The notes beneath the pieces were generated by a model. That model was not told the DNA's origin. It was given only the letters and a program-made list of their open reading frames with translations, and searched no databases. A stretch of 42,538 nucleotides of DNA from Sphingomonadales bacterium (GTDB lineage: Bacteria > Pseudomonadota > Alphaproteobacteria > Sphingomonadales > Sphingomonadaceae): positions 1-42,538 of the forward strand of contig JAGWVC010000026.1 of assembly GCA_018971065.1 (NCBI GenBank). The letters run 5' to 3'. The position numbers and the translations under genes are program-made. This document shows, piece by piece, positions 31,137-39,937 of this stretch (the first letter of the stretch is position 1; each line of letters starts with the position of its first letter).

Positions 31137-34100
31137 GGTGCCGGCTCCACCGGCGTGCCATCGGCATGGTGACGATGGATGCCGTGGCCATGCGCCCCGC
31201 CATGCCGCGACCAGCGCAGGATCAGCACCGGCAGCACCAGCAGCAGCGGCAGCGGCGCCAGCGTCATCCCGCCGACAACCACCAGCGCCAGCGGCTTCTG
31301 CACCTGGCTGCCGATGCCGCTGGAAAGCGCGGCGGGCAGCAGGCCGATTGCCGCCGCGAAACAGGTCAGCAGCACCGGACGCAGGCAGTGCCGCATCGCC
31401 ACCACCATCGCCATCTCGCGCTCAAGCCCCTCGTTGACCTGCTGGTTGAAGGTGCTGACGACCAGAATGCCGTCCATCACCGCGATTCCGAACAGCGCGA
31501 CGAAGCCGATCGCCGCCGAAATGCTGAACGCGGTGCCGGTGGCCGCCAGCGCCAGCAGCCCGCCGACCAGCGCCATCGGAATCGCGGTGAACGCCAGCAG
31601 GCTGTCGCGCAGCGAGCCGAAATTGGCGAACAGCAGCACCAGGATCAGCGCCAGGCTGATCGGCACGACGATCTCCAGCCGGGCCACCGCATCGGTCAGG
31701 TTGCCCAGTTCGCCCGCCCATTCGAGGTGATAGCCATCGGGCAAGGGCACGCGCGCGGCAATGCGGCGCCGGGCCTCGCTCACCGCGCTGCCGAGGTCGC
31801 GCCCGCGCACGCTGAAGTTCAGCGGGACATAGCGCTCCTGATGATCGCGATAGATGAACGAGGCGCCGGTGCTGAGGTGGACTTGCGCGACTTCCGAAAG
31901 CGGCACCTGCACCAGCCCGCTGCCGCCCTGCGCGGGCGCGCCGATGGTGATGTGGCGGATCGATTCGATCGCGTCGCGCTGGCCCGGGTCAAGCCGGACG
32001 ACGATGGGGAAATGCCGGTCGGTGCCCGGCTCGTAGAGGTCGCCGGTCGATTGCCCGCCGATCGCGGCGGCAACCGTAGCGTTGATGTCGTCGGGCGTCA
32101 GGCCGAAGCGCGCGGCGGCAAGCCGGTCGATGTCGATCCGCAGCGTCGGCTGGCCCAGCGAATTGCCGATGCCCAGATCGGTGATTCCGGGCACTTTCGC
32201 CATTTCCGCCTTGATGCGGTTGGCCAGCCGGGTCAGCGTGGCCAGGTCGCTGCCGAAGATCTTCAGCGAATTGGCCCCCTTCACGCCCGAGGACGCTTCC
32301 TCGACGTTGTCCTCGATGTACTGCGAGAACTCGAAATCGACGCCGGGCCAGCGCTGCCGCAGCCGGTCCTGCAACTGCGCCGTCAGCTTTTCCTTGGTCA
32401 TCCCCGCCGGCCATTCGCTCGCCGGCTTCAGCGGGGCATAGAACTCGGCGTTGAAGAAGCCGGTGGCATCGGTGCCGTCATCCGGCCTGCCGTGAGTCGA
32501 GACCACGCGATCGACTTCGGGCAGCGCCGCGATCGTCCGCCGGACGGCGTTGACCAGCGGCTGCCCGGCCTCCAGCGAGATCGACGCCGGCATCGTCGCG
32601 CGGATGTAGAGGTTGCCTTCCTCCAGGTGCGGTAGGAATTCGATGCCCAGCAGCGGAATCGTCAGCGTGCTGGCCGCCACCACCAGCCCGGCGACGGACA
32701 GGGTAAGCTGCCGGTTGGCCAGCGTGAAGGCCAGCGCCCGTTCGTGAAGCGCGCGCAGCCGCGCGGTGATCGCGGTTTCCACCTCGCTCAGCCGGTCGGG
32801 CAGCAGCATCGCCGCCAGCGCCGGCGAGACCGTGAATGCCGCCACCAGCCCGCCGGCAATGGCATAGGCATAGGTCTTCGCCATCGGTCCGAAGATGTGC
32901 CCTTCCACCCCGGTCAGCGTGAACAGCGGCAGGAAGCTGGCGATGATGATGGCGGCGGCAAAGAAGATGCTGCGGCTGACATCGCTGGACGCGTGCAGCA
33001 TGGCGGAGAACCGCGTCGCCAGCGAGCCGTGGATGCGCCCGGCGCCGATCGCTTCGGATCGGTTGACCATGCGCCGGAAGATCGCCTCGACCATGATGAC
33101 GCTGGCATCGACCACCAGCCCGAAATCGAGCGCGCCCAGCGACAGCAGGTTGGCGCTTTCGCCTTGCAGGATCAGCACCAGGATCGCCACCGACAGCGCC
33201 ATCGGGATCGTCAGCGCCACGATCAGCGCGCTGCGCAGGTTGCCCAGGAACAGCCATTGCAGCGCGAAGATCAGCACCACGCCCATCGTCAGGTTTTCCA
33301 TGACGGTGCGGGTGGTGACGCCGATCAGTTCGGAGCGGTCGTAGATCCGTTCCAGACGCACCCCCGGCGGCAGCACCCCGCCGGCATTGATGGCATCGAC
33401 TTCCTTCTCGACGGCATGGATCGTCGGCAGCGACTGCGCGCCCCGCTGCATCAGCACGATGCCCATGACGATGTCGTCGTGGCGCCCGTCGCCGGCTATC
33501 CCCAGGCGCGGGAGGTTGCCGATGTGGACCTCGCCGACATCGCGCAGCAGCACCGGCGCCACGCCCGGCCCGCCGACCAGCACGTTGCGGATGGCATCGA
33601 CCGACTGGATCAGGCCGATGCCGCGCACGATCGCCGCCTGCTCGCCGAAATTGACGGTCTGGCCGCCGACATTGCTGTCGCTCTTGCCGATCGCCGCAAC
33701 CACCTGCGGCACGGTGACGCCGTGCGCGACCAGCCGGTCGCGATCGAGCCGCACCTCGTAGCTGCGCAGCTTGCCGCCCCAGCCGGTCACGTCGATCACG
33801 CCGGGAATGCGCTTGAACCGCCGTTGCAGCACCCAGTCCTGCAGCGTTTTCAGGTCCATCGGCGAGTAACCGGCCGGCCCGGCCAGGCGATAGCGGTAGA
33901 TTTCGCCGATCGGGCTGGTCGGCGAAATCAGCGGCTGCGCGCCCGCCGGCATCGGCGGCAATTGCGACAGGCGGCCCAGCACGAGCTGTTCGGCCTCGCG
34001 GAACGAGACATCGTAGCTGAACTGGATGCGCACGTCGGACAGGCCGAACAGCGAGATCGAGCGCACCGCCTTGATGTGCGGCAGCCCGGTCACCGCCACC

Positions 34101-34306
34101 TCGATCGGCGTGGTGACGTTGCGTTCGACCTCCTCGGCCGAGACCCCGCTGCTTTGCGTGACCACTTCGACCATCGGCGGCACCGGGTCGGGATAGGCCT
34201 CGATGTTCAGCGCGATGAAGCCCGCGATCCCGGCGCCCAGGATCGCGATGAGCAGCGCGATGACCAGCCGGCGCTGGCGCAGCGAAAGTTCCACCAGCCG
34301 GTTCAT
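31133..34306 (-). CDS. Heavy-metal-efflux (HME) type RND transporter, CzcA/CusA family
   Basis: A 1057-residue inner-membrane proton antiporter of usual CzcA length. There is a membrane segment at the N-terminus (RRLVIALLIAILGAGIAGF), two large periplasmic loops, and 12 predicted membrane helices. Helix 4 reads GALDFGLVVDASVIMVE, with the two Asp and the Glu that mark metal-type RND pumps. The C-terminus carries six His within about 18 residues (SRHGGAHGHGIHRHHADG), a likely metal-binding tail. ATG at 34306 is preferred to GTG at 34312. Neither has a clear ribosome site, so coupling to the adaptor gene is likely. Metal (Zn, Co, Ni, Cd or Cu) undetermined. Confidence 0.93.
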   Translation of the reverse strand: MNRLVELSLRQRRLVIALLIAILGAGIAGFIALNIEAYPDPVPPMVEVVTQSSGVSAEEVERNVTTPIEVAVTGLPHIKAVRSISLFGLSDVRIQFSYDVSFREAEQLVLGRLSQLPPMPAGAQPLISPTSPIGEIYRYRLAGPAGYSPMDLKTLQDWVLQRRFKRIPGVIDVTGWGGKLRSYEVRLDRDRLVAHGVTVPQVVAAIGKSDSNVGGQTVNFGEQAAIVRGIGLIQSVDAIRNVLVGGPGVAPVLLRDVGEVHIGNLPRLGIAGDGRHDDIVMGIVLMQRGAQSLPTIHAVEKEVDAINAGGVLPPGVRLERIYDRSELIGVTTRTVMENLTMGVVLIFALQWLFLGNLRSALIVALTIPMALSVAILVLILQGESANLLSLGALDFGLVVDASVIMVEAIFRRMVNRSEAIGAGRIHGSLATRFSAMLHASSDVSRSIFFAAAIIIASFLPLFTLTGVEGHIFGPMAKTYAYAIAGGLVAAFTVSPALAAMLLPDRLSEVETAITARLRALHERALAFTLANRQLTLSVAGLVVAASTLTIPLLGIEFLPHLEEGNLYIRATMPASISLEAGQPLVNAVRRTIAALPEVDRVVSTHGRPDDGTDATGFFNAEFYAPLKPASEWPAGMTKEKLTAQLQDRLRQRWPGVDFEFSQYIEDNVEEASSGVKGANSLKIFGSDLATLTRLANRIKAEMAKVPGITDLGIGNSLGQPTLRIDIDRLAAARFGLTPDDINATVAAAIGGQSTGDLYEPGTDRHFPIVVRLDPGQRDAIESIRHITIGAPAQGGSGLVQVPLSEVAQVHLSTGASFIYRDHQERYVPLNFSVRGRDLGSAVSEARRRIAARVPLPDGYHLEWAGELGNLTDAVARLEIVVPISLALILVLLFANFGSLRDSLLAFTAIPMALVGGLLALAATGTAFSISAAIGFVALFGIAVMDGILVVSTFNQQVNEGLEREMAMVVAMRHCLRPVLLTCFAAAIGLLPAALSSGIGSQVQKPLALVVVGGMTLAPLPLLLVLPVLILRWSRHGGAHGHGIHRHHADGTPVEPAP

Positions 34307-34316
34307 CGGCACGCCG

Positions 34317-35558
34317 TCACTGGTCGGTGCCCGCTTCGTTGACGAACAGCGCGCCCGAGACGACCACCCGGTCGCCGGGATTCAGGCCCCCGACGATCCG
34401 GGTCAGGCCGCCCTCGGTCTCGCCCACGATCACCGGCCGGCCATGCAGCAGCCGGTCGTTGCCCAGCGTCCACACCCGCGCGGCATCGCCTTCGTGAATC
34501 ACCGCCGGCGCGGGAACCAGCACGCCGGCCGCGCCCTGCAGGGTGCGGCGGATGGTGAAGCTGGCGAACATCTGCGGCTTCAGCAGGCCCGCCGCATTGG
34601 CGATCGTGGCGCGAACCGGCAATCGGTGCGTGGCCGGGTCCAGCGCCGCGCCGACGTTGTCGATCATCGCCTTGAACACCCGGCCCGGCAGGGCAGGCGT
34701 CGTCACCTCGACCGAGTCGCCGACATGGACCAGCGCGGCATCGCTTTCGGCAAGCTGCGCGACCAGCCAGACCCGCGACAGGTCGGCGATGGTCATCAAC
34801 GCGGCACTGCCCCCCGCCGCAACGAACTGCCCGGGCGCCACCGCCCGGTCGGCGACGATGCCCGGCACCGGCGAGCGATAGACCGTTCGCGGCCCGCCGC
34901 TCAGCGCGGTGCCGCCCGCCTGGCCATACAACGCCAGCCGGGCACGCGCGGCCGACAGCGCGGATTGCGCGGTGCGCTGCGCGCCTTGCGCCGTGGCGGC
35001 ATCGGCCTGGGCCTGCAGGAAGTCCTTCTGGGCGCCACCCGCGCTTTCGAAAATCGCCTTCTGTCGTTCGGCATTGCGGCGCGAGACCAGCGCCGCCTCG
35101 CTGGCGGCTGCGGCCTGCGCGGTTGCCGCGTTGAAGGCGTTGCGGGCATCGACCAGTTCGGGCGATGCCACCTCCAGCAGCGCCTCGCCCCGGCCGACGC
35201 GCTGGCCCGGCTCAACCATGACGCGCAGCACCTGCCCCGAATAAGGCAGCAGGATCGGCGTGCTCTGATCGGCATCGACGGCAATCGACCCGGACGCCCG
35301 CACCAGTTCCACGTTCGCCCCCAGCCGGGCGGGCAGGATGCGAAGCCCGGCCAGTTGCGCGGGCGTCGGCCGGAACGCATCCGGCGGCAGGACTTCCGGC
35401 GCGGGGCGATCGGGGGCAAGCGCCCAGTGGATGACAGCGGCCAGCACCGCCGCGCCCGCCATCCCGGCCGCGACCAGCAGCGCCAGCCGGCGTTGCTCGG
35501 GCACGGAAAACTGCCGGGCCGGCGGCAATGGCGCTTGCGATGCGGCGTCGTCCGACAA
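34317..35558 (-). CDS. Periplasmic adaptor (membrane fusion protein) of the RND pump
   Basis: A 413-residue HlyD/CusB-type adaptor. One membrane anchor (about 24-47) is followed by a lipoyl-like half motif (SGQVLRVMVEPGQRVGRGEALLEV), an Ala/Gln-rich helical hairpin, then the second half (SPVPGIVADRAVAPGQFVAAGG) and beta-barrel domains. The open frame begins at TTG 35558 (SDDAASQAP); no better start is visible, so the first residues are uncertain. First gene of the leftward efflux operon, divergent from the two-component genes 109 bases away. Confidence 0.9.
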   Translation of the reverse strand: MSDDAASQAPLPPARQFSVPEQRRLALLVAAGMAGAAVLAAVIHWALAPDRPAPEVLPPDAFRPTPAQLAGLRILPARLGANVELVRASGSIAVDADQSTPILLPYSGQVLRVMVEPGQRVGRGEALLEVASPELVDARNAFNAATAQAAAASEAALVSRRNAERQKAIFESAGGAQKDFLQAQADAATAQGAQRTAQSALSAARARLALYGQAGGTALSGGPRTVYRSPVPGIVADRAVAPGQFVAAGGSAALMTIADLSRVWLVAQLAESDAALVHVGDSVEVTTPALPGRVFKAMIDNVGAALDPATHRLPVRATIANAAGLLKPQMFASFTIRRTLQGAAGVLVPAPAVIHEGDAARVWTLGNDRLLHGRPVIVGETEGGLTRIVGGLNPGDRVVVSGALFVNEAGTDQ

Positions 35559-35631
35559 CGTTCGGTTTCCAGTCTGATTTCGTGCCGGCGCGATTGGCCG
35601 CAGCCGGCCGGGCGGCTATTAGGAGCGCGCG

Positions 35632-35647
35632 CTTACACACGCCTTAC
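35632..35647. promoter_or_regulatory. CTTAC-N6-CTTAC direct repeat in the efflux/two-component intergenic region
   Basis: Two CTTAC half-sites (35632-35636 and 35643-35647) with an 11-base period, the spacing used by OmpR/PhoB-type regulators binding as tandem dimers. Located 20-35 bases before the response-regulator GTG and about 75 bases upstream of the adaptor start. Likely recognised by the adjacent response regulator. Confidence 0.4.
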
Positions 35648-35667
35648 GGCCTTTGCGGAGAGACACG

Positions 35668-36345
35668 GTGCGCCTGCTGATCGTCGAGGATGACCGGAAA
35701 CTGGCGGCCGCGCTGCAGGAAGCGCTGGCCCGGCGCGGCTATCAAAGCGATCATGCCACCCACCTCGACGATGCCGAACTGATGGCGAACAGCGCGCAGT
35801 ATGCCGCCATCCTGCTCGATCTGGGCCTGCCCGACGGCGATGGCCTGGCGCTGCTGCAGCGGCTGCGGGCGGCACGCAAACCCACGCCGGTGCTGGTGAT
35901 CACCGCCCGCGAAGCCATCACCGAACGGATCATCGGGCTCGATTCCGGGGCCGACGACTACATCGTCAAGCCGTTCGATCCCGATGAGCTGGTCTCGCGC
36001 ATCGCGGCGGTGCTGCGGCGGGGCGGGCACTTCCTGGGCACGCAGATGGAACTGGGCAACGCCACGCTCGACACCGCCTCGGGCGACCTGACGGTGGCGG
36101 GAAAGCCGGTGCTGCTCTCGGCCCGCGAACGCCAGTTCGCCGAACTGCTGTTCCGCCGCTCCGGGCAGGTCGTCAGCAAGCAACTGGCGGAAGACCAGCT
36201 TTTCGGGCTGGACGACCCCGTGGGATCGAACGCGGTCGAAGTCTATGCCCACCGCCTGCGCCGCAAGCTGGAGAAGGCGGGCGCCAGCCTGCGCATCGAA
36301 ACCGTGCGCGGCGTGGGCTACCTGATCCGGCAGGTGCCCGCATGA
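35668..36345 (+). CDS. OmpR/PhoB-family response regulator
   Basis: A 225-residue regulator. The receiver domain has the acidic pair EDD (residues 7-9), phospho-acceptor D51 in LLDLGLPDGDG and K101 in IVKPFDP. The C-terminal winged helix is residues about 125-222 (LSARERQFAELLFRR, VEVYAHRLRRKLEK, TVRGVGYLI). GTG start at 35668 is favoured by GGAGAG 5 bases upstream; the TTG at 35653 lies before this site. Overlaps the kinase gene (ATGA). Divergent position beside the RND operon suggests it activates the pump in response to metal or envelope stress. Confidence 0.92.
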   Translation: MRLLIVEDDRKLAAALQEALARRGYQSDHATHLDDAELMANSAQYAAILLDLGLPDGDGLALLQRLRAARKPTPVLVITAREAITERIIGLDSGADDYIVKPFDPDELVSRIAAVLRRGGHFLGTQMELGNATLDTASGDLTVAGKPVLLSARERQFAELLFRRSGQVVSKQLAEDQLFGLDDPVGSNAVEVYAHRLRRKLEKAGASLRIETVRGVGYLIRQVPA

Positions 36346-37676
36346 AGCTCACCCGATCGCTGACGTTCCGGATGCTCGCGGTCGAGATCGCCGGCATTCT
36401 GGTGGTGCTGGCCATCATGGCGGCGCTGGCCATTGCCCTCATGCAGAAGACCATCGACGCCCAGCAGGGCGCGTTGCTGGGCAATCAGGCGGGCAACATC
36501 GAGACCGCGCTGACATTCCACGACCGGCAGCCGGCGCTGGAACTGACCGGCAAGGTTCGCGCCGCCTACGATTCGGCGATCGACGGCCGGTTCTATCTGC
36601 TGGTCGGCGGCGATGGCGCGGTGCTGCTGCGCAGTCCGGAAAGCCGGCTGCTGTCGCCCGCCGCCATCCCGCGCGGCGCGCATGACCTGTTGTTCCATGC
36701 CGGCGCGCTTGTCGGATTCAGCCGGCCGATCAGCACGCCGGCCGGGCCGGCATGGATCGTCGTCGGCCAGGATCAGGCGGCGGCGGCGGCTATTCTCGAC
36801 GACGTCGCCCGGGCGTTCCTGCTGCGCTACATCGTCGTCCTGATCGTCGTGCTGGCGCTGCTGCCGGCGATCAATGCCCTGATCCTGCGCCAGTTGGGCC
36901 GACGCGTGCGCGAAGTGGCCGACCAGGCCGAATCGATCGGCCCGCAGAACCCCGGCCAGCGGCTGGACGAGACGCGATTGCCGCGCGAGGTGGCCAGCCT
37001 GGCGCGGGCCACCAACCGGCTGGTCGAGCGTCTTGAAAAAGCCGTCGCCCAACAACGCGCGTTCGTGGCGAATGTGACGCACGAGCTGAAGACGCCGCTG
37101 GCAACCCTGCGGATGCAGATCGACGCGATCGCCCCGGAACAGCGGGCCAGGCTGGGGTCCAGTGTCGACAGCCTGTCGCATGTCATCTCGCAGATGCGGG
37201 CGCTGGCGGAACTGGAATCGCTGGACGCCGCCGCGCGTGACGCGTTCGACTTGGGCGAACTGGCCCGGAACATGGCCGAGAATCTGGCCCCGCAGATCTA
37301 TGCCGATGGCCACAGGCTGGAACTGCGGCTGCCGGAGGGACCGGTGCCGGTTTCAGCAGGCCCCATCCTGATCGAGCTGGCCATCCGCAACCTGGTTGAC
37401 AACGCCCGGCAGCACACCCCGGCGGGAACCACCATCGCCATCGAGGTCAGCCCACAGGGCGAACTGGCGGTCAGCGACGACGGCCCGGGCATAGCCGAGG
37501 AAATCGCCCCTTACGTCAAACGGCGCTTCTGGCGCGCCGATCAATCGCGCACCGACACCGCCGGCCTTGGCTTGTCGATCGTCGAACGCATCTGCGAAGT
37601 CCACGGAACCCGGCTCGGCCTGATGAGCAATCCGGGCAAGGGCGCACGCTTCTCGTTCATCCTGCGGCGGTTGTGA
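36342..37676 (+). CDS. Sensor histidine kinase
   Basis: A 444-residue membrane kinase. Membrane helix 1 (about 10-33), a periplasmic sensor of about 130 residues, helix 2 (about 165-188), HAMP-like linker, then the H-box FVANVTHELKTP with H247, N-box LVDNARQHTP, G1 DDGPGI and G2 GLGLSIVERI. Phosphorylates the response regulator encoded just upstream. The periplasmic domain has no Cys or His cluster obvious enough to name a metal ligand, so the signal is unknown. Confidence 0.92.
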   Translation: MKLTRSLTFRMLAVEIAGILVVLAIMAALAIALMQKTIDAQQGALLGNQAGNIETALTFHDRQPALELTGKVRAAYDSAIDGRFYLLVGGDGAVLLRSPESRLLSPAAIPRGAHDLLFHAGALVGFSRPISTPAGPAWIVVGQDQAAAAAILDDVARAFLLRYIVVLIVVLALLPAINALILRQLGRRVREVADQAESIGPQNPGQRLDETRLPREVASLARATNRLVERLEKAVAQQRAFVANVTHELKTPLATLRMQIDAIAPEQRARLGSSVDSLSHVISQMRALAELESLDAAARDAFDLGELARNMAENLAPQIYADGHRLELRLPEGPVPVSAGPILIELAIRNLVDNARQHTPAGTTIAIEVSPQGELAVSDDGPGIAEEIAPYVKRRFWRADQSRTDTAGLGLSIVERICEVHGTRLGLMSNPGKGARFSFILRRL

Positions 37677-37731
37677 ATTCTCGCGAAGCCGGCACCGCCG
37701 CCGCGTTCGGGGCGCCGGGCGGGACGCCGGA

Positions 37732-38508
37732 TCAGGCGGCGCAAAGCGCGCGGATGCGGGTGAGCGCCCCGGCGGTGTCGGCAATGGTGGGGGTGCATTC
37801 GATGCCGATCGGGCCGGTATAGCCGATGCTGTCCAGCAGCCGCAGCATCGCGGGCCAGTCCACCCCGCCCGAGCCGGGCTCGCCGCGACCGGGCGCGTCG
37901 GCAATCTGGACATGCTCGATAAGATGGGCGACGCCGGGCGCGACCACCGCCGGGTCCTCGCCCTCGACGATCGAGTGGTACATGTCGTAAAGCAGGCGGA
38001 CGCGCGGCGAGTTCACCGCCTCGATCACGCTGACCGCGTCCTCGGTGCGGCTGAACAACACGCCGGGGTGGTCCATGCGGGTGTTGACCGCTTCAAGGAT
38101 GATGGTGACGCCCAGTTCCTCGGCGATCGGGACTATGCTGGCGACCGCTTCGGCAACGATGGCAAGCTGCACCGGGCGCTTCATCCACGGCACGCCCGGG
38201 CCGGAGCCGACGACGACACGGCGGCAGCCCAGCGCGATGGCATCCTCGGCCGCCTGACGGAACATCCGGCGAAAACCGTCGTGAGTCTCCCGCTCGATCA
38301 GCCGGGTGCGCGGATCGGCAACGACGGTCCAGAGTTCAGCGCCGTGATCGGCCAGCGCGCGGGCCAGCGCGGGGACGTCGCGGTTGCCGGTGGTGAAGAT
38401 TTCCACCTTGCGGAAACCGGCACGGACCGCAGCGGCGACGCGGTCTTCCAGGCGGTCGCCCGCTTCGGTGAACATGTATTCGAGATTGACCGAGAGTTCG
38501 AAGGCCAT
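37732..38508 (-). CDS. Sugar phosphate isomerase/epimerase-like TIM-barrel protein
   Basis: A 258-residue AP-endonuclease-2/hydroxypyruvate-isomerase-type barrel. Metal-site residues fit the family: Glu in IILEAVNTR, Asp and His in LLYDMYHS, His in IEHVQIADAPGRGEPG, and the late Glu in GIECTP. AAAGGA lies 6 bases before the ATG. Last gene of the leftward operon with the GMC oxidoreductase. Members of this family epimerise keto sugars or cleave 3-keto-glycosides by beta-elimination, which fits the neighbouring oxidoreductase. Confidence 0.88.
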   Translation of the reverse strand: MAFELSVNLEYMFTEAGDRLEDRVAAAVRAGFRKVEIFTTGNRDVPALARALADHGAELWTVVADPRTRLIERETHDGFRRMFRQAAEDAIALGCRRVVVGSGPGVPWMKRPVQLAIVAEAVASIVPIAEELGVTIILEAVNTRMDHPGVLFSRTEDAVSVIEAVNSPRVRLLYDMYHSIVEGEDPAVVAPGVAHLIEHVQIADAPGRGEPGSGGVDWPAMLRLLDSIGYTGPIGIECTPTIADTAGALTRIRALCAA

Positions 38509-38519
38509 GACCGGTCCTT

Positions 38520-39935
38520 TCAATGGGAAGAGGCAAAGATGCCGTCGGGGAGGCGCAGCGCCACCAGCGTGCAACCGATCAGCGCGGCGGCAATGGCCAG
38601 CGCGGCGACAAGCGAGGGCGGCAACAAGGGCGGCTGGCCCTGCCCCGCCCCGCCGGCAAAATAGGCGGCGCCGACCAGCGCCACGCCAAGCGCGCTGCCG
38701 AATTGCTGGCAGGTCTTGAGCAGGCTGCTGGCGGCGCCGGCGTGGGCGCGATCGACCTGGGCGACGGTGACCGGGCCGATCGACCCCGAGGCGGTGCCCA
38801 TGCCGGTTCCCGCCAGCACCAGCCACGGCACCAGCGCCGGCAGCGACAGCGCCCAGACGCCGATTCCGGCCATGACCCCCAGCACCGCCGCCGCCATTGC
38901 CAGCGTGCCCGTCACCAGCACCCAGCGCCCGAAGCGCGGCAGGAAGGTGCGGCCCAGCACGCCGATGCCCAGCATCGCGCCGAAGCCGAACGGCATGTGC
39001 AGCAGGCCCGTGGCCAGCGGTGACTGGCCGCGTTCGGATTGCAGCGCGAAGGCGAAGACCAGCAGGAAGCCGGCATTGGCGGCGGCGAATGCCACCGACA
39101 TCGCCAGGCCAAGGCGGAACGAGCGGATCGTGAACAGCGCCGGATCGAACAGCGCCGGACGGTGCGCCGCGACGCGGGCGCGGACGTGCCGCCAGCCGAG
39201 GGTGCCGAGCACGGCGGCAGCGGCGAGCCCGCCGGCGATGACCGCAGGGGCGCCGGCATGGTCACCCGCCAGCGGCCAGAACACGCAGGCGACGGCGGCG
39301 GCGAACAGCGCCATGCCCGGCAGATCGTAACCCGCCGGTCGCGGGGAACGGGTGGCGGGCAGGAACGCGGCGGCGGCGGCCATCGCCAGCACGCCCACCG
39401 GCAGGTTGATGAGGAACACGATCCGCCAGCCGAGGCCGAACAGGTCGGCCCTGATCAGCAGGCCGCCGATGATCGGGCCGGCGATCCCGGCAAGACCGCC
39501 GATCAGGCCGAACATCGCCATTTTGGCCACGCGTTCGAGCGGCGAGAACAGCACCTGCATCAGCGCCAGCGACTGCGGCGCCATGATCGCGCCGGTGGCG
39601 CCTTGCAACATGCGCGCGGCGACAAGCTGGCCGCCGGTCTGCGCAAGGCCGCAGGCGGCCGAGGCGAGGGTGAATCCGGCGACACCGAGAAGGAACATGC
39701 GGCGGTAGCCGAAGCTGTCGCCCATCCGCCCGCCCGCCATCAGCAGCAGCGCGAAAGCCAGTGAGTAGCCGGCGACGATGCCCTGCGCGGCGGCGCTGTT
39801 GGCGCCGATCTCGGCCTTGATCAGCGGCAGCGCGGTGTTGACGATGGTGAGATCGACGATCTCCAGCACCAGCGCGACGACCAGCGTGACCAGCGCCAGC
39901 GTCTTCTGGCGCGGCGACATGGTGGCGATGTCCAT
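38520..39935 (-). CDS. MFS transporter of the DHA2 (EmrB/QacA-like) type
   Basis: A 471-residue inner-membrane protein with about 14 hydrophobic segments. Motifs: LDLTIVNTALP-like segment in helix 1 (reads EIVDLTIVNTALPLI), GGRMGDSFGYRRMF loop, and ARMLQGATGAIMAPQSLAL. These are drug:H+ antiporter-2 features. Begins 2 bases after the GMC gene stop. In a sugar-type operon it could export or import a glycoside or aglycone; it may equally be a general efflux pump. Confidence 0.9.
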   Translation of the reverse strand: MDIATMSPRQKTLALVTLVVALVLEIVDLTIVNTALPLIKAEIGANSAAAQGIVAGYSLAFALLLMAGGRMGDSFGYRRMFLLGVAGFTLASAACGLAQTGGQLVAARMLQGATGAIMAPQSLALMQVLFSPLERVAKMAMFGLIGGLAGIAGPIIGGLLIRADLFGLGWRIVFLINLPVGVLAMAAAAAFLPATRSPRPAGYDLPGMALFAAAVACVFWPLAGDHAGAPAVIAGGLAAAAVLGTLGWRHVRARVAAHRPALFDPALFTIRSFRLGLAMSVAFAAANAGFLLVFAFALQSERGQSPLATGLLHMPFGFGAMLGIGVLGRTFLPRFGRWVLVTGTLAMAAAVLGVMAGIGVWALSLPALVPWLVLAGTGMGTASGSIGPVTVAQVDRAHAGAASSLLKTCQQFGSALGVALVGAAYFAGGAGQGQPPLLPPSLVAALAIAAALIGCTLVALRLPDGIFASSH

Positions 39936-39937
39936 GA

